Shown: positions 43,810-51,400, counted from the first letter of the stretch. The stretch is 64,000 bases of DNA from Bacteroidales bacterium UBA3843 (GCA_002392745.1 DGHR01000018.1:62635-126634); one strand, 5' to 3'. Program-made: numbers and translations. Notes: generated by a model not told the origin, from the sequence alone.

Positions 43810-45173
43810 TCTCTGCCTGTCGCTTTGTTACCCAGCCGGCTCCAACGGATACCGTGTTTGTCTTTGTCGATACTCAGCCATATGAACACCGGCCGTCCGA
43901 CAATATGGTCCTCGGGTACAAAACCCCAGTAACGGCTGTCCGCGCTGTTATGCCGGTTGTCGCCCTGCATCCAGTAGTAGTCCATCTGGAACTCATACTC
44001 TTTGCCAATCTGCATCGGCCGGAACTCATACGCCTCCGCAATACGCTTATAGACCCAGTAGTTCTCTTCGGTAATCAGAATCTTGTCGCCTTTGCGAGGA
44101 ATATATATCGGTCCGTAGTTATCACGCGTCCATTCATTGTGCCCCAGCGGATAAACGGCTCCGCCTTGGCTCTCCGGCTCTATTTCTACGGCGAGCACAT
44201 GCGGATTCTTCTCCAACTCTGCTTTCATCTCTGCTGTCAGCGGGAAATGCCATGTCTGCGGATCCACCTGCACGCGGTCAGCTATGCTGATACCTATTTT
44301 CTCCAAGTATTTCGCGCCGAACACATGTCCGTCCGTCCGCACCAGATAGTTCAGCTGCAACCCCTCTCTCTCCGGCTCACGCTGCCATTCGTCTTTCGAC
44401 TTTTGACTTTCGACTTTTGACTTTGTATAAACAACATTGTTGATTATACGTAGACTGTCTCCCGGCTCACCCACGCAACGCTTCACATAGTTCTCGCGCC
44501 TGTCCACAGGACGCGTCACAATCTCGCCGAACACATCCTTGCGGTTTTTTATAAGCGTCTCGCCGTAGTAGTACTTAAGCGTATAGTAATCGGGGTTTTG
44601 CATCTTCAGGCACACCGTGTCGCCGGCAGGGAAATTGAAGACTACTATATCCCCCTTCTTCGGGCTCGTCCAGCCTTTCAGACGCTTGTACTCCCAATGC
44701 GGCCAATCCAGATAACTCTTCCCGCCTCCTAACCATTTCGGCATGGTGTGTTGCACGAGCGGCATGCTCAGTGGCGTCTGCGGCACACGCGCACCGTAAG
44801 CCATCTTGCTGACATACAGGAAATCGCCCACACGCAGACTCTTCTCCAAACTCGAACTCGGAATCTGGTAGTTCTGGAAGATATACAGGTTGATGAAATA
44901 CACTGCCACCAACGCAAACACTATCGCGTCTATCCAGCTGAACAAAGTATATAGCGCCGGCTTGGTGTCTTTGTATTTCCGCCACCAACTGTAGTTGATA
45001 TACCGCGTGGTAAACATATCAATGATAAGCGGCAGCAACGCCAGCCAGCCCAGGCTTTTCCAGTCGCCCCAGGCTACCCAGATTACGAACGCCACATACA
45101 GCGTTCCCCATATTCCTGCGCGGATCCAGCCGCCGCGAGTCGTCTCATTTATTCTTTCTTGAAAACTTTTCAT
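43806..45173 (-). CDS. lepB: Signal peptidase I with an in-frame heptamer insertion
   Basis: A 455-residue type I signal peptidase of the large Bacteroidetes form. N-terminal hydrophobic segments (about 17-35, 38-55 and 75-100) are followed by IPSSSLEKSLRVGDFLYVSK, with the catalytic serine in SSSLE near residue 113. KRCVGEPGDSL near residue 228 holds the general-base lysine, and QGDNRHNSADSRYWGFV the C-terminal box. It removes signal peptides at the inner membrane. Residues around 242-255 (TKSKVESQKSKDEW) come from a five-unit gactttt array (44391-44425), inserted between two conserved blocks without breaking the frame. Confidence 0.92.
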   Translation of the reverse strand: MKSFQERINETTRGGWIRAGIWGTLYVAFVIWVAWGDWKSLGWLALLPLIIDMFTTRYINYSWWRKYKDTKPALYTLFSWIDAIVFALVAVYFINLYIFQNYQIPSSSLEKSLRVGDFLYVSKMAYGARVPQTPLSMPLVQHTMPKWLGGGKSYLDWPHWEYKRLKGWTSPKKGDIVVFNFPAGDTVCLKMQNPDYYTLKYYYGETLIKNRKDVFGEIVTRPVDRRENYVKRCVGEPGDSLRIINNVVYTKSKVESQKSKDEWQREPEREGLQLNYLVRTDGHVFGAKYLEKIGISIADRVQVDPQTWHFPLTAEMKAELEKNPHVLAVEIEPESQGGAVYPLGHNEWTRDNYGPIYIPRKGDKILITEENYWVYKRIAEAYEFRPMQIGKEYEFQMDYYWMQGDNRHNSADSRYWGFVPEDHIVGRPVFIWLSIDKDKHGIRWSRLGNKATGRE

Positions 45174-45220
45174 TTCCCTTTTTCAGTGATTTTTCGAACG
45201 TGCTGTTCAAAAAATAATCG

Positions 45221-45260
45221 TTAGTTGTTCTTAGTTGTTCTTAGTGATATTTAGTGGTTA
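45221..45260. repeat. Four 10-bp tandem units (ttagttgttc type)
   Basis: Units ttagttgttc twice, ttagtgatat and ttagtggtta, in the 142-bp gap between lepB and dapB. It may be a degenerate relative of the 11-bp class. Confidence 0.65.
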
Positions 45261-45315
45261 TCGATAGTGTGTCCTTACTTTCTGCTCTGCGGGCAATCTC
45301 CTTTGCTTCGGGTAA

Positions 45316-46152
45316 TCAACGTGTAACCTCCTCTGCTGCGAGTACGGCTCCTAAGGCAAAACCACGCCGGCCTTTGGCTATATGGGTTATCACTATCGTA
45401 TCTTCTTCGCTGTCCCATGTCACCTCATGCGTCCCCGGCACTTCTCCCTCGCGGATGGATTCAATCGGCACTTCCCTTCGTACATCGTACATCCTTCCTT
45501 CGTACATAGCGGAGATTTGCTCCGCGAGCGTCTTTGCCGTGCCGCTCGGCTTGTCCAGTTTGTGAATATGATGAATCTCTTTGATAGAAGGCGTATAACC
45601 TTCTCCCTTCTCTCCCTCTCCTTGGGAGAGGGTCGGGGTGAGGTTTTTCATCTTCTCTGCCAGGAACTTGTTCAGCTCGAAGAATATATTCACGCCTACG
45701 GAAAAGTTACTGCTCCATACGAGCATCACCTTGCCGGTCTTTTTCTCTACTATCAACTTCTTGCTATCTACTTCCCGCAACTCTACACTCTCATCTGTCA
45801 GCACCTCCGGTTTCCAGCCCGTCGTGCCGCATATTACTGGCACGCCTTGCGCCCACGCGCGCAAAATATTTTCTTGTGCGGTAGCGGGGGTAGTGAACTC
45901 AATCGCCACATCGGCACTCTTGAACGCCTCGCTCTCAAAACCTTCCTCCGGAGTATAACATCTCATAGACGAAATAATCGTACCCCTTGCGGGTACAGAA
46001 GCCGGTCTTGCAGCGGCAGCGGTCCTACAGTCGCTTTGCGATGATTCTATAGGGTAGCGGTCTATCACACAAGTGATCTCGTGTCCGCGTTGGAGGGCGA
46101 CGTCCTCTATCATGTGCCCCATTTTCCCATATCCGATGATTGCTATTTTCAT
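45316..46152 (-). CDS. dapB: 4-hydroxy-tetrahydrodipicolinate reductase carrying three repeat-derived insertions
   Basis: A 278-residue DapB. The Rossmann start MKIAIIGYGKMGHMIE, SADVAIEFTTPATAQENI, VPVICGTTGW, SSNFSVGVNIFF, the catalytic region EIHHIHKLDKPSGTA and the ending FALGAVLAAEEV are all present. It is about 30-40 residues longer than usual. The extra sequence is three foreign stretches: about 35 residues after CVIDRYP (DNA 45955-46062, gccggtcttgcag type), LTPTLSQGEGEKGE before the catalytic block (45600-45648), and MYEGRMYDVRREVP after it (45474-45509, cgtacat type). The enzyme makes tetrahydrodipicolinate for lysine and cell-wall synthesis, so it is presumably still active. Promoter upstream at 46221-46252. 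Confidence 0.92.
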   Translation of the reverse strand: MKIAIIGYGKMGHMIEDVALQRGHEITCVIDRYPIESSQSDCRTAAAARPASVPARGTIISSMRCYTPEEGFESEAFKSADVAIEFTTPATAQENILRAWAQGVPVICGTTGWKPEVLTDESVELREVDSKKLIVEKKTGKVMLVWSSNFSVGVNIFFELNKFLAEKMKNLTPTLSQGEGEKGEGYTPSIKEIHHIHKLDKPSGTAKTLAEQISAMYEGRMYDVRREVPIESIREGEVPGTHEVTWDSEEDTIVITHIAKGRRGFALGAVLAAEEVTR

Positions 46153-46220
46153 TCTTTCTCAATAGGTGTTTCTGTTATTATCTCGCGTACGCACGTCACG
46201 CGCACAAAGCAAATCGGCTG

Positions 46221-46252
46221 CAAAGTTACGAAAATTATTCTACATATACAAG
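46221..46252 (-). promoter_or_regulatory. Promoter of dapB and the long minus-strand run
   Basis: On the minus strand CTTG (46252-46249), a 20-nt spacer and TAACTTTG (46228-46221). Start expected near 46214, about 60 nt before the dapB ATG. Confidence 0.6.
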
Positions 46253-46261
46253 TATATGTAC

Positions 46262-46289
46262 AAAAAAGCGCCCCGAAAGGAGCGCTTTT
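46262..46289 (-). terminator. Terminator behind the pectinesterase unit
   Basis: On the minus strand the hairpin gcgctcc-tttc-ggggcgc is followed by six T residues. It lies just past the gene remnant at 46325 and immediately before the dapB promoter, so it insulates the two units. A T4 run on the plus side allows weak reverse activity. Confidence 0.85.
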
Positions 46290-46324
46290 ACTTGAAAAGT
46301 GTCAATTTTTCTACATTTATGCTT

Positions 46325-46642
46325 TTATTTCAAGCCGTTGGTGTCATAGATGTCGTCATCGGGCGGGTTGTTATGCGGCATAGAAGGGTTCTTCTCCATC
46401 CACCGTGTCCAACCGGTTGCTTTCTCGAAAGCCGTCTTGTCGAAACTGTATTTCCATGCGAATTTCTCATTGGTATACTCATTCCCCGGATCGGCAATAA
46501 TCTCGCCTGTATTGGGATAATAGAAACCTACTTGACCGTTCTTGTCGAAGCATGCGTAAGATGTCTTCCCCTTTTTGAAATCATCTCTCAAATAACCTTT
46601 CGCTCCTACATTGATACTATACGAGAGGTTGTTGTTCTCTGT
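46325..46642 (-). pseudogene. Gene remnant in frame behind the pectinesterase stop codon
   Basis: Directly after the pectinesterase TGA (46645-46643) the same frame stays open for 105 codons to 46325. It encodes a well-composed protein stretch (SINVGAKGYLRDDFKKGK, YACFDKNGQVGFYYPN, EYTNEKFAWKYSFDKTAFEK, WMEKNPSMPHNN) that reads like the C-terminal end of a secreted protein. There is no ATG or GTG in it and the only candidate start is a TTG (46591). A terminator follows at once. It may be the truncated 3' end of a lost gene, or a C-terminal domain cut off by a nonsense change or reached by readthrough. Family not recognised. Confidence 0.6.
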
Positions 46643-47866
46643 TCAATCTTTCTTCCCCCATTTCTTAGGACTTATCTTTGTTCCGTCGGGCAGGAGTGGT
46701 TTTGCTAACACTTTTACCCATTTCGGGCGTCCGGCGGACTTGTCCTGTGAGCGGTATTCATAACTGTTCGGACAGGGATTTTCGGGATGGAAGCCTTCTT
46801 TGTTTTTCACCAGTCCGACAGACCACCCCTCGGGATTCAGGATACCTTTGTCCCAAGTGGTGTATGCCCATACGGTCTCGCCCCACCATCGCCAGGGACG
46901 TGCGAGAAAGACCTGCGGTTCGCCTTTGTCGATTGCCCAACTCAAGTCGGTTACAGGTTGTGCCAACTCGTCCTCATTCGCCAGCCGTATATGGCATTTG
47001 TAGAAAAGGAGACCTCTTTGATTGGTAATTTGTGATTGGTGATTGGTGATTGCAGGGTCTATACCACTCCGTCCCGCACTGATATAGCATTTGTCGTTTT
47101 TCTCGCCGTTGATGTTCGCTACGATGGTAGCTCTGTCAACCGCCATTGTCATGGCCCCGAAGATGAAATCCACTCCGCCTTGCAGTATGCCTCCCTGCCA
47201 GTAGATAGAAGCTCCGGCATCGCCGTACAACACGTCCTGACGGCCTACGGCACGGCAGTTTTTCAGGTGTGCATGCGTGGCCGTTTCGGTAAAGGAAATA
47301 GCTGCAGCCCGTTCGCGGTAGCGTTTTTGCTGCACTTCCGTGCTGCCTGTCTCTTTCGGGCGGACGGGCATTGCCTTTTTAGGCCTTTCCTTTTCCGTCC
47401 ACGGCATGTCTGATTGCGAGATATCTACCAGACTGTCAGCGGCTTCGAGGTCGCAGACATAGAGATTGAAAGAATTCTCGAAGATGATGTTCTCGGCGTA
47501 GAAATCAGGGGCGGTCACAAGCACCGATGCGTTCCATCTGCGTTCGCGGCTGCCGCCGTAGTTGATGCGGCTGCCCATGGAGCGGTATTGGTATCCGTGA
47601 CCGTAATACCATGTCAGGCGTACGGCATTCCCGTCGCATTCCACACCATGGTTTTTCAGTCCGATGGACGGTTTGCGTGCGGCATTGATTAGTCTCACTC
47701 CGGGTACGTCGATGGTCAGCTCTTCGCGGTATGTACCCGGTTCTATCAGGATAGTGGTTCGTTCGCCGCGTGCGGCATAGACTGAGCGTGCACTGTCCAG
47801 TGCTGCATTGATGGTTTCGCCCGCGTGCACGTGCAATACCATAGATAATATGAGTGCCGTAATCAT
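46643..47866 (-). CDS. Pectinesterase (carbohydrate esterase family 8)
   Basis: A 407-residue exported CE8 pectin methylesterase. Short signal peptide (MITALILSMVLHVHAG); beta-helix with TILIEPGTYREELTI. Active-site landmarks are VGRQDVLYGDAG, GGVDFIFG (catalytic Asp) and ARPWRWWG (the Arg-Pro-Trp box). It removes methyl esters from homogalacturonan and complements the GH28 enzyme at 31437-32984. About 12 residues (AITNHQSQITNQ) between YISAGRSGIDP and RGLLFYKC are encoded by a five-unit gattggt array (47020-47053) and keep the frame. Strong promoter 22 bp upstream; frame continues past the stop into a remnant. Confidence 0.9.
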   Translation of the reverse strand: MITALILSMVLHVHAGETINAALDSARSVYAARGERTTILIEPGTYREELTIDVPGVRLINAARKPSIGLKNHGVECDGNAVRLTWYYGHGYQYRSMGSRINYGGSRERRWNASVLVTAPDFYAENIIFENSFNLYVCDLEAADSLVDISQSDMPWTEKERPKKAMPVRPKETGSTEVQQKRYRERAAAISFTETATHAHLKNCRAVGRQDVLYGDAGASIYWQGGILQGGVDFIFGAMTMAVDRATIVANINGEKNDKCYISAGRSGIDPAITNHQSQITNQRGLLFYKCHIRLANEDELAQPVTDLSWAIDKGEPQVFLARPWRWWGETVWAYTTWDKGILNPEGWSVGLVKNKEGFHPENPCPNSYEYRSQDKSAGRPKWVKVLAKPLLPDGTKISPKKWGKKD

Positions 47867-48290
47867 GTGTTTGTAGTGTTTTCGGGCACAAAGGTAGTGT
47901 ATTTTTTTGAGATGTGCAAGTGTGTGTGCCGATTTCTTTGTTTTCCACAGGAACGAAAGTGACCTCCGCAGCTGCTTGCCGGGCTTCTATTTTAGCGGCT
48001 AAGGCTTTCTTCGGGTGGACGGGTGAGAGAAAAAGCTGGTAAACCCGTTTGCCGCGGTAGTATTCTTTGCCGTGCGCATTTTGCGGTCGGCAGATAATCC
48101 AATAACCGCATTTTTCCGCCTCCGGCAGCGTGTTCTGGTGACCGGATGGCTCCCAGCAGAAATGGTTGTAGAAGACCACTTCGATACAGGATGCGGATTT
48201 GCGTCTCCGCCGATGGACGATTTCCGCCTCGAGTGTGTCTTGGAGACGGAGATAGACATGATAGAGAATGGGATTGATTTTACAGTTCAT
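47505..48290 (-). CDS. Doubtful ORF, N-terminal half possibly a real small gene
   Basis: From ATG 48290 the frame is open for 261 codons. Only the first 120 or so residues (INPILYHVYLRLQDTLEAEI, EVVFYNHFCWEPSGHQNTL, EKCGYWIICRPQNAHGKEYYRGKRVYQLFLSP) have protein-like composition. The frame then runs through the pectinesterase promoter and 360 bp of its coding sequence on the same strand. A likely reading is a small, perhaps phage- or plasmid-like, protein whose own stop was lost. Not recognised. Its 5' region carries two copies of a promoter-hairpin module. Confidence 0.35.
   Translation of the reverse strand: MNCKINPILYHVYLRLQDTLEAEIVHRRRRKSASCIEVVFYNHFCWEPSGHQNTLPEAEKCGYWIICRPQNAHGKEYYRGKRVYQLFLSPVHPKKALAAKIEARQAAAEVTFVPVENKEIGTHTCTSQKNTLPLCPKTLQTHDYGTHIIYGIARARGRNHQCSTGQCTLSLCRTRRTNHYPDRTGYIPRRADHRRTRSETNQCRTQTVHRTEKPWCGMRRECRTPDMVLRSRIPIPLHGQPHQLRRQPRTQMERIGACDRP
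47889..47920 (-). promoter_or_regulatory. Promoter of the pectinesterase gene
   Basis: On the minus strand CTTG (47920-47917), a 20-nt spacer and TACCTTTG (47896-47889). The start near 47882 leaves a leader of only about 16 nt. Confidence 0.65.
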
Positions 48291-48417
48291 AGTGGTTTGG
48301 TTTTTAAAGTTCACGGGATAATATATTATATATATTATAGGTGTATCCGGGATACAATGCGCCTACGGTGCGAGTCATACGTGCCTCCTATGCAGGTCCT
48401 AAACGCAACAAGAATGA

Positions 48418-48478
48418 CGCGCTATCGTTAGCGCCCGTCGGGGACCCCGAGTTGTCCCTTTGACGATGCAAAGGTACT
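48418..48478 (-). repeat. Promoter-hairpin module, copy 1
   Basis: On the minus strand tacctttgcatcgtcaaag (a -7-like box running into a small hairpin), then gacaactcgggg, ggtccccg and a perfect gcgcta-acga-tagcgc hairpin. It repeats at 48559-48616; the first half also opens the small RNA at 21571. No good -33 box at the right distance, so this copy may be a weak promoter. Confidence 0.6.
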
Positions 48479-48558
48479 GTCGCATTCGGCAACCTCACGC
48501 ATTGACTGACGACCGTGTCGTCATTGGGGCGTTCGGTGCCTCTGCTCTCCCCACCGGA

Positions 48559-48616
48559 CGCGCTATCGTTAGCGCCCGTCGGGGGACCCCGAGTTGTTCT
48601 TTGCGGTGCAAAGGTA
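48559..48616 (-). repeat. Promoter-hairpin module, copy 2
   Basis: Nearly identical to copy 1 except for the hairpin loop (ctttgcaccgcaaag) and one extra C in the ggtcccccg stretch. The -7 box of the promoter at 48609-48640 is its first part. Confidence 0.6.
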
Positions 48617-48640
48617 CAACAAAATTCTGAAATATGCAAA
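48609..48640 (-). promoter_or_regulatory. Promoter upstream of the module pair
   Basis: On the minus strand TTTG (48640-48637), a 20-nt spacer and TACCTTTG (48616-48609). It would transcribe both modules toward the doubtful ORF. The rest of the gap 48291-48811 shows no gene; 48641-48811 has no feature I can name. Confidence 0.65.
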
Positions 48641-48811
48641 TTTGCAGGTGTAGAAACAGTGAGAAAAAGAATCCAAAAAAGCGGGCAAAACGGCGTAAGT
48701 GCCTGATTTGCCCGATAAGTACGAAGAAGGGAAGAAGCGTGCAGAAAATATCAATATTGATAATAATCAGCCAATCACCGAACTATAATTTTCTTTTATG
48801 AAACTATTTTG

Positions 48812-50590
48812 TTATGCCTTATTTACCAGCATTTGGCAGTTCTTGCAGTCGAAGGTGAGTTGCAGGAGCGTGTTGTTGCGCAGGCGCAGGAAACGCGGTT
48901 CCTGTGCGGCAGGATACGGATTGGTCTTTCGGCAGTGACCAGACTCAAAGAGCAGACAGTATTTGCAAGTCATCAGATTGTTTGGCACAGCCAAACTTAT
49001 TTGTGACTGGTGATTGGTGATAGGTGATTGTTTTTTATTCCTTTCTCGGCGGAGACCACTCCTTCCGAAAGCGGAAGGACGTTCCGGGTGATTGGTAATT
49101 GGTGATTGGAAAACCGCTTCGGGTGAAGTGGTCAGCACTTGCCGTCTCCATTCGTTCAGCAGGCTGATGGGAATGAAATATGGCTTGGTCTCTATGTGAA
49201 TATCATGTGCTACATACGGCGTATCACCCAGTTTGGACAACTGTGTGCGGATGGTCTCTATGGCTCTCCCGGGATTGTTGGCCGGCTCGTGCGTATAGAC
49301 AAAAGAACCTACCCAAACCCTTCCAGAGGGGAAAGCTTTATATTGCAACTCAAAGCCGTCTTCCGTTTCCCTAAAGAGAATATCTACGGGTATTTTGCGT
49401 TCAGAGTGCAGATTTCTGACAAACTCTGTATCCAGATTCCGGAATAAAGGAATCGCTCCTTTTCGTAAGTTTTCCCCTAATGGAGCTAACCTTTTGTTTA
49501 CCAAAATGATATTTCCGTTTATACCGTTCACATTGCATCCGTCTGCACCGATTGTCAGACCGTCTCCGTTATGCAATGTGATACCTTCCTTCAGCCGCAC
49601 CCGCAGGGTGTTGCCGCGCGCCTCCAATACTTCGCCGATATACTCACCTGTAGATTTGGGCGTATCCCAATTGGCCATGTGTGTCGTGCGTCCGTGCAGA
49701 AGGTAGTCAATCCCCCCTCGATGGAAGGTCTTGACCGGGTTGGGTATAAACTCTTGTTTATAGACCGCTTCGCTGTAAGACCGCTTACGCTGTAAGACCG
49801 TTTCACTGTAAGACCGCTCACCTTCGTTCGCTGTAAGATTGTTTATTTTCTCGCGGTAATAGGCTGTGATGTTCGTTACGTAATCGGCATCCTTGAGCCG
49901 TCCCTCTATCTTGAATGTTGTCACGCCGGCCTCAATCAGTTCTTTCAGATATGCACTACGGTCCATATCTTGCAACGAGAGGAGGTAGCGCTGGTGAATA
50001 GGTGCGCCCTTTTCGTCCCTCACCTCGTTCATGTCTTTGTCCAGCAGGTCATATGCCATCCGGCAGTACTGCGCACATGCGCCACGGTTGGCACTGCGGT
50101 TGGCGAGAACCTCGCTGATATAGCAGCGTCCGGAATAGCTGACACAGAGGGCACCATGGACGAAAGCCTCCAGTTCGATGGGCTCTTGGTGATGCTCGGC
50201 ACTGTATTCAGCGACCGCGCGGTGGATAGCGCTTATCTCGTTGATAGACAATTCGCGTGCGAGAACGATACGTTTGAAGCCCAGTTGCTGCATACGTATG
50301 GCCTGTTCCGCTGTGCGGTTGTCACATTGTGTGGAGGCGTGTAGCCGGATAGGCGGCAGGTCGAAATTCAGCAGGTTGAGGTCCTGGATGATTAACGCAT
50401 CTACACCTATCTTGTATAACGCGTGCGCGAGTTCCACTGCCTGCGGGTACTCATCGTCGCGGAGGAGCGTGTTGAGCGTGACGAGCACCTGCACCCCGAA
50501 CATGTGGGCGTAGGTCACCACCTCCTCCAAATCCTCCAGACTGTTGCCCGCTGCCTGGCGTGCACCAAAAGCCGGTGCACCGATGTACAC
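48812..50590 (-). CDS. U32-family peptidase (collagenase-like), start displaced and two repeat insertions
   Basis: A protein of at least 592 residues of the U32 family: YIGAPAFGARQAAGNS, ASTQCDNRTAEQAIRMQQLG, the GALCVSYSGRCYISE and NRGACAQYCRM cysteine motifs, TFKIEGRLK, and a C-terminal cysteine set (CKYCLLFESGHC, FDCKNC). Relatives act in tRNA hydroxylation or as proteases. GTG 50590 lies inside the conserved GADAVYIGAP. Coding clearly continues upstream to about 50671 (HPLQILSPARDKEVAKAAIQAG), but no ATG, GTG or TTG exists before a stop at 50686-50684 set in heptamer DNA. Insertions: RSYSETVLQRKRSYSEAVYK (49759-49842) and about 36 residues around SPITNHPERPSAFGRS (49000-49109). Confidence 0.85.
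   Translation of the reverse strand: MYIGAPAFGARQAAGNSLEDLEEVVTYAHMFGVQVLVTLNTLLRDDEYPQAVELAHALYKIGVDALIIQDLNLLNFDLPPIRLHASTQCDNRTAEQAIRMQQLGFKRIVLARELSINEISAIHRAVAEYSAEHHQEPIELEAFVHGALCVSYSGRCYISEVLANRSANRGACAQYCRMAYDLLDKDMNEVRDEKGAPIHQRYLLSLQDMDRSAYLKELIEAGVTTFKIEGRLKDADYVTNITAYYREKINNLTANEGERSYSETVLQRKRSYSEAVYKQEFIPNPVKTFHRGGIDYLLHGRTTHMANWDTPKSTGEYIGEVLEARGNTLRVRLKEGITLHNGDGLTIGADGCNVNGINGNIILVNKRLAPLGENLRKGAIPLFRNLDTEFVRNLHSERKIPVDILFRETEDGFELQYKAFPSGRVWVGSFVYTHEPANNPGRAIETIRTQLSKLGDTPYVAHDIHIETKPYFIPISLLNEWRRQVLTTSPEAVFQSPITNHPERPSAFGRSGLRRERNKKQSPITNHQSQISLAVPNNLMTCKYCLLFESGHCRKTNPYPAAQEPRFLRLRNNTLLQLTFDCKNCQMLVNKA
49000..49109. repeat. Composite repeat inside the U32 peptidase gene
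   Basis: gattggt-type 7-mers (49003-49030), a ctttctcggcgga / ccttccgaaagcggaagg hairpin module (49040-49085), then more gattggt 7-mers (49086-49109). The module order equals that of the intergenic blocks at 18518-18610 and 50740-50820 in reverse. The whole reads in frame. Confidence 0.75.
49759..49842. repeat. ctgtaagaccg-type repeat inside the U32 peptidase gene
   Basis: Four units built on ctgtaagaccg with short palindromes (cgcttcgctg, cgcttacgctg) between. Same family as the blocks flanking the four-helix-bundle gene and the one inside dapB. Confidence 0.7.
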
Positions 50591-50675
50591 GGCGTCCGCT
50601 CCGGCCTGAATGGCTGCTTTGGCTACTTCTTTGTCACGAGCAGGAGATAATATTTGTAATGGGTGACTTATAATG

Positions 50676-50857
50676 GTTATTGGTTATTGGTTAATGGTTA
50701 TTGGTTAAAGGTTAAAGGTTATAGGTTATAGGTGTATGATTATTACCTTTCTCGGCGGAGCGGACACGGTCTTCCTTCCGATAAGCGGAAGGACGCTCCG
50801 GGTTATTGGTTATAGTTTTTTTACCTTTCCCGGCGGAAGGATGCTCCGGATGGATGC
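50676..50857. repeat. ggttatt-type heptamer array and hairpin modules
   Basis: Nine 7-mers (ggttatt, ggttaat, ggttaaa, ggttata) from about 50676 to 50737. Two copies of the ctttctcggcgga / ccttccgataagcggaagg module follow, between 50745 and 50855, with ggttatt units between. The array replaces the expected start region of the U32 peptidase gene. Confidence 0.8.
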
Positions 50858-51400
50858 TTATGCTCTCATGGCCTCCGACAGGCGGTACATGACAATACCG
50901 GCTGTGACGGAGACATTCATCGAATGTTTGGTGCCGTACTGGGGAATCTCGATACAGCCGTCGCAAAGGTCAATCACATCCTGGCTGACACCGAAGACCT
51001 CGTGTCCCAAAACAATGGCCGTTTTGTGGCAATTTGTAATTTGGTTGGCAGCCTGTTCCAGCGTGACGGAATTGTGTGCCTGTTCGACGGCATAGACGGT
51101 ATATCCTTCCGCTTTCAGTTGTTTTACAGCCTCGGTGGTGTTCTTGGAATAGTACCAATCAACGCTCTCTTCGGCTCCGAGTGCTGTCTTGTGAATCTCT
51201 CTGTTGGGCGGACAGCAGCAGATGCCGCAGAGCACCACTCGCTCCAACCTCATAGCGTCGGCCGTACGGAAAACGGCCCCCACATTGTGCTGGCTTCGTA
51301 CATTGTCCAGCACAACCGTCAGCGGCAGTTTGTCAGCGGCGTGGAAAGCCTCCACGCTCATACGCCCCATCTCTTGTGTCGTCAGTTTGGGATTGTTCAT
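50858..51400 (-). CDS. SpoU/TrmH-family RNA 2'-O-methyltransferase
   Basis: A 180-residue SPOUT methyltransferase with all three motifs: NVRSQHNVGAVFRTADA (motif 1), AIVLGHEVFGVSQ (motif 2) and IPQYGTKHSMNVSVTAGIVMYRL (motif 3, forming the knot). It methylates a ribose of tRNA or rRNA; the target cannot be told. It overlaps the RimM-like gene by 4 bp (ATGA) and is the last gene of the minus-strand run that starts with the DAG kinase. Confidence 0.9.
   Translation of the reverse strand: MNNPKLTTQEMGRMSVEAFHAADKLPLTVVLDNVRSQHNVGAVFRTADAMRLERVVLCGICCCPPNREIHKTALGAEESVDWYYSKNTTEAVKQLKAEGYTVYAVEQAHNSVTLEQAANQITNCHKTAIVLGHEVFGVSQDVIDLCDGCIEIPQYGTKHSMNVSVTAGIVMYRLSEAMRA

Noticed and set aside
48388..48639. 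83-codon minus-strand frame
   Set aside because: Made entirely of the two promoter-hairpin modules.
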